NCBI RefSeq assembly: GCF_042677945.1
Contig: NZ_JBHUDN010000003.1
Direction: 5' to 3' (one strand)
Origin: Haloplanus litoreus
GTDB lineage: Archaea > Halobacteriota > Halobacteria > Halobacteriales > Haloferacaceae
Length of the DNA: 64,000 nt
Shown here piece after piece: positions 44,580 through 53,839 of this stretch; within the stretch, counting starts at the first letter, position 1, and each line of letters opens with the position of its first letter. The notes beneath the pieces are model-generated. The model was not told where the DNA came from and ran no database searches. It saw only the letters and a program-made list of their open reading frames with translations. A program made the translations under genes and the position numbers.

Positions 44580-45596
44580 GTGAACCTCAGCAAGGGGTTT
44601 GTCCTCGCCCTCGTCGTCACCCTCCTCGTACTATCGACCATGCTGATCCAGCCGTTTCTCCAGTACGTCCTCGGTGCCGTCCTCCTCGCCTACGTGCTCT
44701 ATCCGCTGCAGATCCGTCTCGAAGCGCACGTGTCGCCGATGGCCGCCGCACTCTCGCTCGAAATTCTGGCAGTTGCCGGATTCGTCGCGCCGTTCGTGGT
44801 GATCCTCGCGACGGTCGTGGGTAGTGCTGACCGGATTCTCCAAAATTTCGACACTGATCCGGTGCAGATCGAGGTGGTCGAATCCCGGATCGAGGAACTC
44901 ACCGGACAAGAGGTCGATATCGTCGGCGAACTCGTCAGCTCAGGGCGGGAAATCGGGACGATCGTATTCGAACGGTCGACCCAAGCGTTCGGGACGATCA
45001 CTTTCCATCTCATCGGGATCGCGTTGGCACTCTTTCTCGTCTACTACCTTCTCAAAGACGGCGACGACCTGGTCAACTGGCTTCACCGAACGGTCCCCCT
45101 CCCGAGGGACATCCAGCGCGACCTCTCCGCCGAGATCAACGACGTGATGTGGGGCGTTCTCTTCGGACACGTCTTCGTCGCCATCGTCCAAGGGGTCGTC
45201 GCCGGAACCGGACTCGTCGCCACTGGCGTTCCCAATGCGCTGTTCTGGACGGCCGTCATGATCGTTCTCGCGATGGTTCCGCTCGTCGGTACGATCCCCG
45301 TCTGGGGTGGGGCGGTGGTCTACCTGTATCTCACGAACGAACCGCTGCTCGCCGTCGGATTATTCGTCTACAGCGTCATCGTGGTTGGGCTCACCGACGA
45401 CTATCTCCGTCCATTCGCCGTCGACAGGTACGCCAAACTCAATCCTGCCGTCATCCTCCTCGGTATCCTCGGCGGGGCGTATGCATTCGGGATTATGGGA
45501 CTGTTCTTCGGTCCCGTCGTCCTCGGGGCACTCAAAGCCGCTCTCCGCGTCGGCTTGGACAACTGGTCCCGGATCGACGAGAGGGACGTCAGCTGA
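44580..45596 (+). CDS. AI-2E/PerM-family membrane transporter
   Basis: 338 aa from GTG 44580. A TTG at 44553 is a less likely start. PF01594-like: LLVLSTMLIQPFLQYVLGAVLLAYVLYP, the cytoplasmic domain about residues 85-140, and PNALFWTAVMIVLAMVPLVGTIPVWGG. Known members export small molecules or act as Na+/H+ antiporters. It is convergent with the P-type ATPase. Confidence 0.87.
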   Translation: MNLSKGFVLALVVTLLVLSTMLIQPFLQYVLGAVLLAYVLYPLQIRLEAHVSPMAAALSLEILAVAGFVAPFVVILATVVGSADRILQNFDTDPVQIEVVESRIEELTGQEVDIVGELVSSGREIGTIVFERSTQAFGTITFHLIGIALALFLVYYLLKDGDDLVNWLHRTVPLPRDIQRDLSAEINDVMWGVLFGHVFVAIVQGVVAGTGLVATGVPNALFWTAVMIVLAMVPLVGTIPVWGGAVVYLYLTNEPLLAVGLFVYSVIVVGLTDDYLRPFAVDRYAKLNPAVILLGILGGAYAFGIMGLFFGPVVLGALKAALRVGLDNWSRIDERDVS

Positions 45597-45610
45597 CCAA
45601 CCGTTCGAAA

Positions 45611-48349
45611 TCAGTCGAACGACAGAGCTTCGAGCCTTGTCCCCCAGTTCGGCGTGCCAAATCGGCGTCGCAACTCCAGAACGATCTGTCCGGCGCCGAG
45701 AGGGAGCAGACTCATCCCGAGCACCACCAGCCAGCTCTCGAGGCCAATCGGTGCGGTGCTCAGTGCCAGCGAGACCCCGGGCAGATAGACGGTGCCGATC
45801 ACCAGCAGGGCCGACAGGCCGAGTGCACCCCACACGTACGCGTTCTCGGTGACTTCGTTGCGCACGATTCCCGACGTGAGTTCACGCATGTTGAACACGT
45901 GCCAGAGCTGGGCGAACGCCAGCGTGAGGAACGACATCGTGACGACTTCTTCGGCCCCCATACCGTCGGCGTACATACCGCCCCCGATGACGAATGCACC
46001 GATCGTCGCAACCGCGATCATCGTCCCATATATCCCGAGTTCGGTCCAGTGTGTTCGAGTCAGGATCGGCTCGTCGGACTCCCTCGGCGGTGTATTCATG
46101 ATATCCTTGCTTCCCCCACACGCCCCAAGGGCGAATGCCGGGAAGATGTCGGTCACGACGTTGAGAAAGAGGATCTGTAGGGGGAGCAACGGCAGTGGGA
46201 AGCCCAGTAGCGCAGCGATCAAGATGGCCAGCAGTTCGCTGAGGTTGCAGGACATGAGATACAACACGAACTTCCGAATGTTCCGGAAGATAATCCGCCC
46301 TTCCCTGATGGCGTGATAGATACTCGTGAAGTTATCGTCCTGCAGGATCATATCCGACGCCTCCTGAGCCACTTGCGTCCCTCGCTGGCCCATGGCAACG
46401 CCGATGTCGGCCCGCTTCAGCGCCGGCGCGTCGTTGACCCCGTCGCCGGTCATGGCCACGATCGAGCCGGCTGCCTGGTGAATTCCGATCAGGTCGAGCT
46501 TGTTCTCCGGGGCGACCCGCGCGAAGACCGACGCGTTCACGAACCGCTCCATCTCGTTCTGGGACAGGTTCTCGGGGTCGTCGAGTTCGCTCCCCTGGAT
46601 GACCTCGTCGTCCTCCGAGTCCATCAGCCCGACGCTCCGGGCGATGTTTCTGGCCGTCCCGGGGTGGTCACCGGTCACCATCACGATTCGCAACCCCGCG
46701 TCCAGGCAGTTCTCGATGGTCGATTTGACCTCTTCGCGTGGTGGGTCGATCATCGCAACGAGCCCGAGCAGCGAGAGATCTTCGTAGGGCGGAGCCTCCG
46801 TACTCTCTACGTCCTTCCTGGCGAGGGCGAGAACGCGTAACCCGTCTTCGGCCATACGCTCGCTCTTCTGGATCCACTCTTCTTTGTCATCTTCCGAGAG
46901 GGGGTCGGTGCCGTCGCCCGTCACGAGCCGGGTTGACGACTCGACGACCGCTTCCGGTGCACCTTTCACGGCAACCTTGTATCCCCCACCCACATCATGA
47001 TAGGTGGCCATCATTTTGACGGACGGGTCGAAGGACACCTCCCGAGCCTCGGGCATCGACCCGAGGAGTTCATCCCGGTCAATGCCGCCCTTCAATCCCG
47101 CTATCAGGAGCGCGGCCTCCGTCGGATCACCCGCTACAGTGGTCCCGTCGTCTTCCTCGGTCACGGAGGCGTTGTTACAGAGGACACCTACCTCTAGGGC
47201 CTCCTGCATGGCTGGATCCCGTGGCTCATCTCGCTCTCCGCCACCGTGCTGGAACGTCCCCTCGGTGTCGAGTCCGGTCCCGGTGACCGCGACCGATCCG
47301 TTCGCCAGTTCGTACTCGGCGACGGTCATCTCGTTCTCCGTCAGCGTGCCCGTCTTGTCGGTACAGATGATATTCGTCGAGCCCAGTGTCTCGACGGAGG
47401 CGAGGTTGTTGATCAGGGCGTTGCGATCCGCCATCCGCCACATCCCCCGCGCGAGCACGAGCGTGGCGACGACCGGCAGTCCTTCCGGAATGGTTGCGAT
47501 AGCCAGTGCGATGGCCGTCTCGACCATCAGGTACAGATCCTGACCTCTGAGCCATCCCGACACGAGGACGATCGCGGCCACGACGAGCAGGAACGGAACG
47601 AGCTTCCGCCCGAGGTCGTCGAGCTTCTGCTGGAGCGGCGTCTTCCCCTCGATTTCTCCCTGCAGCGACGCCGAGATCTTGCCCAGTTCCGTGTCCATCC
47701 CGGTAGATACGACGATCGCTTCAGCAGTCCCCCGCGTCACGCTCGTGCCCTTATACAGCATGTTCTCTCGCTCGGCGAGGGGCACGTCTTCCCCTAAGAC
47801 GTCACTCGTCTTTCCGACGGGAACGGACTCGCCGGTGAGCGCCGATTCGTCGACCTGGAGCTTGGAGGGCTCGATCACTCGCAGGTCGGCCGGAACGACG
47901 TTCCCGGCGTTGAGGAGCACGACGTCTCCCGGCACCAGGTTTTCGGCGGACACTTCCTCGACCTCTCCACCCCGGCGAACGCGAGCCTCGATCTCGGTCA
48001 TCTCCTGGAGACCCTCCATCGACTTGATGGCCCGCATCTCGGTGACGAACCCGATGAGCCCGTTGATGAGGAGCACGACGAAGATGGCGATCCCCTCGAT
48101 GTTCTCGTTCAGTGCGAAGGCTGCCACTCCTGCCACCGCCAGCAACAGGACGATGAAGCTCTTGAACTGGTCGACCAGAACTCCCGACCAGTCCCGCTGC
48201 TCCGCTTCGCGCAACGCGTTCGGACCGACCCGCTCGCGCCGTCTTTCGGCTTCGCCCTCGCTCAGTCCCTCGTCTACAGAAACCTCGTAATGAGCGACGA
48301 TCTCGTCAGACGATGTGGCCCAGGGCGCTTGAATCCGGTGTTCGTCCAT
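45611..48349 (-). CDS. P2A-type cation-transporting ATPase
   Basis: 912 aa. Actuator TGES in DESALTGESVPVGKTS, phosphorylation motif ICTDKTGTLTENEM, MVTGDHPGTARNIAR and GDGVNDAPALKRADIGVAM. M4 has TIPEGLP (SERCA-like) and M6 has VVTDIFPAFALG with the conserved Asp, so Ca2+ or Mn2+ (P2A) transport is likely. It acts in the plasma membrane, exporting the ion at ATP cost. Confidence 0.92.
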   Translation of the reverse strand: MDEHRIQAPWATSSDEIVAHYEVSVDEGLSEGEAERRRERVGPNALREAEQRDWSGVLVDQFKSFIVLLLAVAGVAAFALNENIEGIAIFVVLLINGLIGFVTEMRAIKSMEGLQEMTEIEARVRRGGEVEEVSAENLVPGDVVLLNAGNVVPADLRVIEPSKLQVDESALTGESVPVGKTSDVLGEDVPLAERENMLYKGTSVTRGTAEAIVVSTGMDTELGKISASLQGEIEGKTPLQQKLDDLGRKLVPFLLVVAAIVLVSGWLRGQDLYLMVETAIALAIATIPEGLPVVATLVLARGMWRMADRNALINNLASVETLGSTNIICTDKTGTLTENEMTVAEYELANGSVAVTGTGLDTEGTFQHGGGERDEPRDPAMQEALEVGVLCNNASVTEEDDGTTVAGDPTEAALLIAGLKGGIDRDELLGSMPEAREVSFDPSVKMMATYHDVGGGYKVAVKGAPEAVVESSTRLVTGDGTDPLSEDDKEEWIQKSERMAEDGLRVLALARKDVESTEAPPYEDLSLLGLVAMIDPPREEVKSTIENCLDAGLRIVMVTGDHPGTARNIARSVGLMDSEDDEVIQGSELDDPENLSQNEMERFVNASVFARVAPENKLDLIGIHQAAGSIVAMTGDGVNDAPALKRADIGVAMGQRGTQVAQEASDMILQDDNFTSIYHAIREGRIIFRNIRKFVLYLMSCNLSELLAILIAALLGFPLPLLPLQILFLNVVTDIFPAFALGACGGSKDIMNTPPRESDEPILTRTHWTELGIYGTMIAVATIGAFVIGGGMYADGMGAEEVVTMSFLTLAFAQLWHVFNMRELTSGIVRNEVTENAYVWGALGLSALLVIGTVYLPGVSLALSTAPIGLESWLVVLGMSLLPLGAGQIVLELRRRFGTPNWGTRLEALSFD

Positions 48350-48466
48350 TTCCAGCGGAGAGATCCCTGTGAGTAGTCACGGTCGATAACAGTAAAAAAG
48401 GCGGTGTGAGTCACACCCGACGATCTCCGGCCACGACAGAGGAACGGAGGCGAGAACCGTACTACT

Positions 48467-50479
48467 ATGTCGGATCCACAAGAATTTACTCCCGGTTGGG
48501 TTGTGACGACCGCACTGCACGCCCCCGTACTGGCGCCGCTAGCACTCCTCCAGCAGCTTCCCGTGCAGCTGCCGGTTTCCGTCGACGTACTCGTGGTTCT
48601 TGGAGTCGTCGTCGTCGCGCTCGTTTTGTTCATCTTCCAGCCGGTTTCGATCGACACCACCGCGATCGCCCTGATGGTCGTGTTGATCCTGCTCGGTCCC
48701 TGGACCGGAGTCTCCCCCGAGGAGGGGGTGTCGGGCTTTTCGAATCCCGCGACACTCACGGTGCTGGCGATGTTCATCCTCAGCGAGGGGGTGCGACAGA
48801 CCGGCGTCATTCAGATACTCACGCGAAAGATGGAGACGTTCGCGGGCGACAGCGAGTTCCGCCAACTCCTCGCGACGGTCGGGCTGGCTGGCCCGTCGGC
48901 GGGCTTCGTCAACAACACGCCCATCGTCGCCGTGCTGATCCCCGCCGTCACGGACCTCGCCCGGAAGACCGGCACCTCGCCGTCGAAGCTGCTCATCCCG
49001 CTCTCCTTCGCCGCGATGCTGGGCGGGATGCTCACCGTCATCGGCACGTCGACGAACCTGCTCGCGAGCCAGATCTGGGCGCAGGTCGGCGGCCCGACCG
49101 CGGAACCGTTCTCGCTGTTCGAGTTCACGCAGCTCGGTGCCGTGGTGCTGGCCGTCGGTATACTGTACCTCCTGACGGTCGGTCGGTATCTCACGCCAGC
49201 CCGGATCACCGCCGAAGGGACCCCTACGGACCAGTTCGGCATGGCCGACTACCTCACCGACCTCGTCGTCGCCGAGAACTCCGATCTCGTCGGCTCACGA
49301 GTCCGAGAGGTACGACGCGGCGAGCTCGATTTGGACGTGTTCCAGATCGTTCGCGACGGCCGCAGCATCGTGCGCGGCCTTTCCAGCGAGCGAATCCGCG
49401 CCGGCGACGTCCTCTCGGTCAGAGCGAGCCAGGAGACGCTCGAACAGGTCATCGGGGACGAACACCTCGATTTCCTGCCGGAACTCCTCGACACCGCGGC
49501 GGACGGGGACGAACTGCTCCCCGAGGGATTCCTGCCCGAAGACCACGCGTGGAATCAACCGTGTGAGACGTCCGATCCGGACACGAACGGCGACGAGGGC
49601 ACCGAAAAAGCGAGTGACGTCGGGGACGAAATTTCGCTCACGGAGATCGTGTTGCTCCCCGGGGCGTGGTTGAACAGACGGAACGGCGTTGCCGGATTCG
49701 AGCGTGACTACGACGCGACCGTGCTTGCCGTCCGCCGGGGGAACGAAGTGATTCGACAGCGCCTCCGGGACGTGCGCCTGCAGGGCGGTGACGTGTTGCT
49801 CGTCCAGACGAGCGAGGACGTTCTCGACCGACTCCGGGATGACAGCAACATCGTCGTCTCCAGTGACGGACGCTGGGAGGAGTTCGACCGGACACGGATT
49901 CCCATCGCACTGGGCATCGTCGCCGGCGTCGTCGGCCTGGCCGCGCTCGAATATCTCCCGATCATGGTCAGCGCGCTCACCGGCGTCGTCGCGATGCTCT
50001 TTTCTGGGATTCTCCGACCCGCAGACGCCTACGAGGCCGTCGACTGGGACGTGATCTTCCTGCTGGCCGGCGTCATTCCCTTGGGGATCGCGTTCGAAGC
50101 GTCCGGCACGGCGGATCTGATCGCGGCGGGAATCGCCACCGAGGGGACCGTGCTGCCGCCGCTCGCGATGCTCGCGGCCTTTTACCTGGGGACCGCGATC
50201 ATCACGGAGATGATGAGCAACAATGCCAGTATCGTGTTGATGCTCCCCATCGCCGTGGAGGTCGCTGGTCAACTCGGTGTCAACACCTTCGCGTTCGCTC
50301 TCGCGGTGACGTTCGCCGCCAGCACGCCGCTACTCAGCCCCGTCGGCTACCAGACGAATCTCATGGTCTACGGCCCCGGCGGGTACAAGTTCACCGACTT
50401 CGCCCGCGTCGGGGCACCGCTACAGCTTATCCTGACCGTCGTCACGACGGCCGGCATCGCGTTCTTCTGGGGGCTGTGA
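48467..50479 (+). CDS. SLC13-family permease with internal TrkA-C (RCK-C) domains
   Basis: 670 aa. N-terminal half and last third are membrane helices of an anion/dicarboxylate:Na+ permease (VGLAGPSAGFVNNTPIVAVL, GTSTNLLASQIW; second half ITEMMSNNASIVLMLPIAVE). Between lie two RCK-C-like regulatory domains (about residues 275-340 and 385-455), each with a G-D-V-L motif, which likely gate transport by ligand. It may transport sulfate, phosphate or dicarboxylate. The last gene of the island. Confidence 0.87.
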   Translation: MSDPQEFTPGWVVTTALHAPVLAPLALLQQLPVQLPVSVDVLVVLGVVVVALVLFIFQPVSIDTTAIALMVVLILLGPWTGVSPEEGVSGFSNPATLTVLAMFILSEGVRQTGVIQILTRKMETFAGDSEFRQLLATVGLAGPSAGFVNNTPIVAVLIPAVTDLARKTGTSPSKLLIPLSFAAMLGGMLTVIGTSTNLLASQIWAQVGGPTAEPFSLFEFTQLGAVVLAVGILYLLTVGRYLTPARITAEGTPTDQFGMADYLTDLVVAENSDLVGSRVREVRRGELDLDVFQIVRDGRSIVRGLSSERIRAGDVLSVRASQETLEQVIGDEHLDFLPELLDTAADGDELLPEGFLPEDHAWNQPCETSDPDTNGDEGTEKASDVGDEISLTEIVLLPGAWLNRRNGVAGFERDYDATVLAVRRGNEVIRQRLRDVRLQGGDVLLVQTSEDVLDRLRDDSNIVVSSDGRWEEFDRTRIPIALGIVAGVVGLAALEYLPIMVSALTGVVAMLFSGILRPADAYEAVDWDVIFLLAGVIPLGIAFEASGTADLIAAGIATEGTVLPPLAMLAAFYLGTAIITEMMSNNASIVLMLPIAVEVAGQLGVNTFAFALAVTFAASTPLLSPVGYQTNLMVYGPGGYKFTDFARVGAPLQLILTVVTTAGIAFFWGL

Positions 50480-50825
50480 CGACACCAAGACTCCGATCAG
50501 TACAGGCATCGGGAGTCGTGTGCTGCAGTCGCCTCCTATGAATCCCTCACACGACAATGGGAGATTTTGCCGGTGACGCCCGGCAGTCAACACGGGACTG
50601 AGAGCCGTACGGACGGGTAATCCGTTACAGTCGAGACGGTCCTCGACCGCGAGTCGACGGAGGATCGTTCCGAAACGGTGACAGCTACCCCGGCCCGGGC
50701 AGTCGAGACTACACCGGGTTTATCGGGACTCTAATGCATGGTATCGAACGAATCAGAACGCAGACTCTGATTCAGATTGGCTCACGAACGGTCGTTCTGT
50801 CGTATTATCAACCATCTCGCTGATT
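50480..50825. other. Intergenic region with a dispersed-repeat copy
   Basis: No gene is supported. The sequence GTCGAGACTACACCGGG at 50702 onward belongs to the dispersed repeat (see 10151 and 53840). Other bases show nothing recognisable. Confidence 0.4.
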
Positions 50826-51318
50826 TTCTGGGACCACCGATGGTGTTGCCACCCAGAAGTTCGCGCTGGCCTCGGACTGATTCACTATCAGTTTGAGACG
50901 ATTCACCCGTTTCTCGATGGGAATGGGCTCGGGCGGTTGTCGATCAGTCTCCTCCTGCAACGTGAGGGTCTCTTGCCCGAACCGCATCTCTATCTGAGTT
51001 CGTATGTCAATGCACGACGTTCAGAGTACGTCGGGCAGATGAGGCCCCCAGCGTGCAAACTTGCTAATTGATCCCCGTGTAGACTATCAACAGCGCTACC
51101 AGAGCGAGCGGTCTGAGAACGTCCTAGAAGTAGTCATGCGGGTCTTCGAAGAGCCGTACCTCGACGTGAATACGGTGGCCGAGTGGCTGGATGTCGAGTA
51201 CAGTACGGCCAACCGACCGATCGGACAGCTCGAAGAACTCACCGGCAAAAAGCGGAACCGGTTCTACCGGGCGAGCGAAGTCTTCGAGATAATCAACAAG
51301 CCGATCGACCAACTCTGA
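50826..51318 (+). pseudogene. Decayed Fic-family protein gene
   Basis: The Fic core survives as LIHYQFETIHPFLDGNG, but the motif then reads LGRL instead of the expected R-I-G-R-L (one residue missing), and the frame ends after about 80 codons at TGA 51069. The C-terminal winged-helix part survives in the shifted frame 51061-51318 (EWLDVEYSTANRPIGQLEEL, RFYRASEVFEIINKPIDQL). No start and an internal deletion are present, so AMPylation activity is unlikely. Confidence 0.8.
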
Positions 51319-51390
51319 AGTACCGAGCAGACGGGGTTTGAGTCGTAAGCATTGAGACAGCCGGTCTAACGACAGCACCGGACCAACTCT

Positions 51391-51412
51391 ATATAGCGAT
51401 ATACAGTTTATC
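51391..51412 (+). repeat. Left inverted repeat of the SRAP/recombinase unit
   Basis: A 22-bp exact inverted copy of 53808-53829. It contains TATAGCGATATAC followed by AGTTTATC. Imperfect internal symmetry (9-bp arms around ATATA, 6 of 9 paired) resembles a recombinase site. Confidence 0.75.
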
Positions 51413-51503
51413 CGTCGCCGTACAAACGCGCCGGCGAAAGTCAGCGGGATGTCATGTTCCCGCGGTCGGTCGGTTTATGCCCACCTTGGCCCAATCGGAA
51501 GCC

Positions 51504-52199
51504 ATGTGCGGACGGTACACCCTGTTCACTCCGGCCGAGAAGTTGGCGGCGCGCTTCGGGACGACGGTACCGGATCTGGAGCCGCGGTACAACTGTACGC
51601 CAGGGCAGTCGCTGCCGGTCGTGACCGGTGCGGAGCCGGACCAGCTACAGGGTCAGCAGTGGGGCCTGATTCCTCCGTGGGCCGACGAGGCGTCGACGGA
51701 CCTGATCAACGCCCGTGCGGAGACGCTGAGCGAGAAGCCGAGTTTCGTTGACTCATTCGAGCAGCGCCGCTGTCTCGTGCCGGCGGACGGGTTCTACGAG
51801 TGGGTGGACCGCTCGGCGGGAAAGCAACCGTACCGGGTGGCCTTCGAGGACGACCGGCCGTTCGCGATGGCCGGCATCTGGTCACGGTGGGAGCCGCCAT
51901 CCCGTCAAACCGGACTGGGGGAGTTCGGCGGCGGAGACGTGTCGACCGACCCGGAGCCGGTCGAGTCGTTCGCCATCGTGACGACGGAGCCGAACGAACT
52001 CGTCGCCGACCTGCACCACCGTATGGCCGTCGTCCTCGGCCCGGAGGCGGAGTCGACGTGGCTCCACGGATCCGCCGGGGACGCCGCGGAACTACTGAAG
52101 CCGTACCCGGCCGAGGAGATGACTGCTTACCCAGTCTCGACCCGAGTGAACGACCCGCGAAACGACTCGGCGGACCTCGTGGAACCGGTAGAGGCGTAG
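51504..52199 (+). CDS. SRAP-domain protein (HMCES/YedK-like)
   Basis: 231 aa from ATG 51504, chosen because it puts the catalytic Cys directly after Met (MCGRYTLF). Upstream frame residues must be excluded. Key pieces: MCGRYTLF, INARAETLSEKPSF, RCLVPADGFYEWV with the catalytic Glu, and HHRMAVVLGPEA with the active-site His. It would covalently trap abasic sites in single-stranded DNA via Cys2. It is inside the inverted-repeat unit and followed by a stem-loop terminator. Confidence 0.9.
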   Translation: MCGRYTLFTPAEKLAARFGTTVPDLEPRYNCTPGQSLPVVTGAEPDQLQGQQWGLIPPWADEASTDLINARAETLSEKPSFVDSFEQRRCLVPADGFYEWVDRSAGKQPYRVAFEDDRPFAMAGIWSRWEPPSRQTGLGEFGGGDVSTDPEPVESFAIVTTEPNELVADLHHRMAVVLGPEAESTWLHGSAGDAAELLKPYPAEEMTAYPVSTRVNDPRNDSADLVEPVEA

Positions 52200-52204
52200 T
52201 GTGA

Positions 52205-52220
52205 CGTGTGCGAACACACG
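52205..52220 (+). terminator. Stem-loop terminator after the SRAP gene
   Basis: CGTGTG-CGAA-CACACG is a perfect 6-bp stem with a 4-base loop six bases after the stop. A run AAAAATTGTATTTG follows. It is a plausible terminator. Confidence 0.5.
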
Positions 52221-52249
52221 CCGTCCGGAAAAATTGTATTTGTGGGAAC

Positions 52250-52360
52250 GGGCCTATCATGGGCCAAATATCGGGCCTACAAACACAGATAATCTGCAAG
52301 CTGGGGCGCTGTGGAGGGCCCAGTAGCACAAATAAGGGCCTTTATTTCTACTGATGGCCC
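52250..52360 (+). promoter_or_regulatory. GGGCC-motif regulatory region upstream of DUF5805
   Basis: Five GGGCC copies (at 52250, 52261, 52273, 52316 and 52336) and one GGCCC (52356) lie in about 110 bp. One copy is the centre of an imperfect palindrome AAATAA-GGGCC-TTTATTT (52330-52347). The spacing suggests operator or iteron sites for the adjacent protein DUF5805. Confidence 0.4.
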
Positions 52361-52393
52361 CACTTTGAAGGGGCAGGCAGTCCACGGGGGAGT

Positions 52394-52774
52394 ATGGGAG
52401 ACGATGCCGACAGCGTCGCGGTGAAGACGTACGTCCCGCCGTACCAGAAGGAACGCTGGCGCGAACACGCGGACCGTCTGGGGATGAGTCAGAGCGAGTT
52501 CGTCCGGACGATGGTACAGGCCGGTCGTCGGGACTTCGAGGTGCCCGAACCGGCCGATTCCGTGAAAGGCGGAGAAGAGGTAAGTTCGGGACTCGAACCC
52601 CAGGTGAAAGGTGCCCTCGACCCGGAAGACCACCGTTCGTGGGACGACCTGCTCGCGGCGGTGACCGAGGACGTGGAAGACCGGTTGGAGGAGACGCTCG
52701 CCGACCTCCAGGAGGCGAACGTCGTCCAGTACAGCGGGCGGGCGGGCGGGTACACGCTAGTGGAGGACTCGTGA
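52394..52774 (+). CDS. DUF5805 family small protein upstream of recombinase
   Basis: 126 aa. The N-terminal region SVAVKTYVPPYQKERWREHAD and SQSEFVRTMVQAG has a ribbon-helix-helix-like look. The C-terminal VTEDVEDRLEETLADLQEANVVQYSGRAGGYTL is acidic and winged-helix-like. The stop overlaps the recombinase GTG by 4 bp. The DUF5805/recombinase pair is a recurring haloarchaeal arrangement. It probably is an accessory or regulatory factor. Confidence 0.75.
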   Translation: MGDDADSVAVKTYVPPYQKERWREHADRLGMSQSEFVRTMVQAGRRDFEVPEPADSVKGGEEVSSGLEPQVKGALDPEDHRSWDDLLAAVTEDVEDRLEETLADLQEANVVQYSGRAGGYTLVEDS

Positions 52775-53787
52775 GCGACGTCGACGACCCCGTGGGATAC
52801 TTCCTGCAGGACATGACGTTCCACGGGAAGACCGACCGGACGCGAACGGCCTACGAGCGCGTGTTGCGGGACTTCGAGACGTTTCTCGACACCGACCGTG
52901 GCGTCGACACCCCCGCAACGGCCGAGCACCGGGATTGCATGGCCTGGATTCACCAGTTGCGTGGAACCGTCGCCGAGAGCACCGTCGCTACCTACGCGGC
53001 CTATCTCCACCGGTTCTACGCGTACATGACGCAGGTTGGCACGTTCGACAGCAACCCGATGACCCTCGTCGCCGAGGAGATGGACGAACGGATCAACACC
53101 GACCCGACGCGACGAGAGATCACTGTCCCCGAGATGCGGGAGTTCGTCGCGGGGATCGAGCATCCCCTCGACCGGAGCCTCATCGTGACGATGCTGAAGA
53201 CCGGTATCCGGGTTGGTGAACTGTGTAATCTGGATCTGCGGGACCTTTCGATCCCGGAGACTCGCGAGACACTCGACGTGTCGATCCGGCCGCAACTCGA
53301 CGGCCGCGGAAACGCTCTGTTCGTCGCCTCGGACCGCGCCGTCGGCGACGTGACCGAGGGCGAACGCCGGACGGCCGCCAACAAGCGCAAGCGGGCGACG
53401 GTGATTCCGGTCGACGAGGAGCTCCGGCGGGCGCTCGTACGGTGGCTAGCCGTCCGCCCGGATCCGGTCTCCCGCGCCGACCCCCTGTTTTTGAGTACCG
53501 GCGATAGCTGGGGACGGCGCGTGACGCCACACATCGTTCACCACACCGTCGAGACTCACGCCAGCAACCGGGGGTGGCACCGCGACGGTGGCGGCGCCGA
53601 AGAGAACGTGACGCCCCACTACTTCAGACACTTCTTCACGACCCACCTCCGGGACCGGACGGGTGACCGTGGTATCGTCAAGTATCTCCGTGGCGACGTC
53701 GCGAGCGACGTCATCGACACCTACACTCACGACTGGGGGGACCGCGTGCGGGAAACCTACGAAACTAATATATACAAAATGACATGA
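52771..53787 (+). CDS. Tyrosine recombinase (XerC/D-like integrase)
   Basis: 338 aa from GTG 52771. The N-terminal SAM-like DNA-binding domain (about 10-95) is followed by the catalytic domain. Active-site residues: Arg in KTGIRVGELCNL, Lys in KRKRATVIPV, His-x-x-Arg in TPHYFRHFFTTH, His/Trp in TYTHDWGDR, nucleophile Tyr in VRETYETNI near the C-terminus. It is flanked by inverted repeats that may be its recombination sites. Complete and apparently active. Confidence 0.92.
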   Translation: MSDVDDPVGYFLQDMTFHGKTDRTRTAYERVLRDFETFLDTDRGVDTPATAEHRDCMAWIHQLRGTVAESTVATYAAYLHRFYAYMTQVGTFDSNPMTLVAEEMDERINTDPTRREITVPEMREFVAGIEHPLDRSLIVTMLKTGIRVGELCNLDLRDLSIPETRETLDVSIRPQLDGRGNALFVASDRAVGDVTEGERRTAANKRKRATVIPVDEELRRALVRWLAVRPDPVSRADPLFLSTGDSWGRRVTPHIVHHTVETHASNRGWHRDGGGAEENVTPHYFRHFFTTHLRDRTGDRGIVKYLRGDVASDVIDTYTHDWGDRVRETYETNIYKMT

Positions 53788-53807
53788 TCGCCGTCGACGC
53801 CACAACA

Positions 53808-53829
53808 GATAAACTGTATATCGCTATAT
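53808..53829 (-). repeat. Right inverted repeat of the SRAP/recombinase unit
   Basis: A 22-bp exact inverted copy of 51391-51412, placed 20 bp after the recombinase stop. Confidence 0.75.
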
Positions 53830-53839
53830 CAAAATATCG

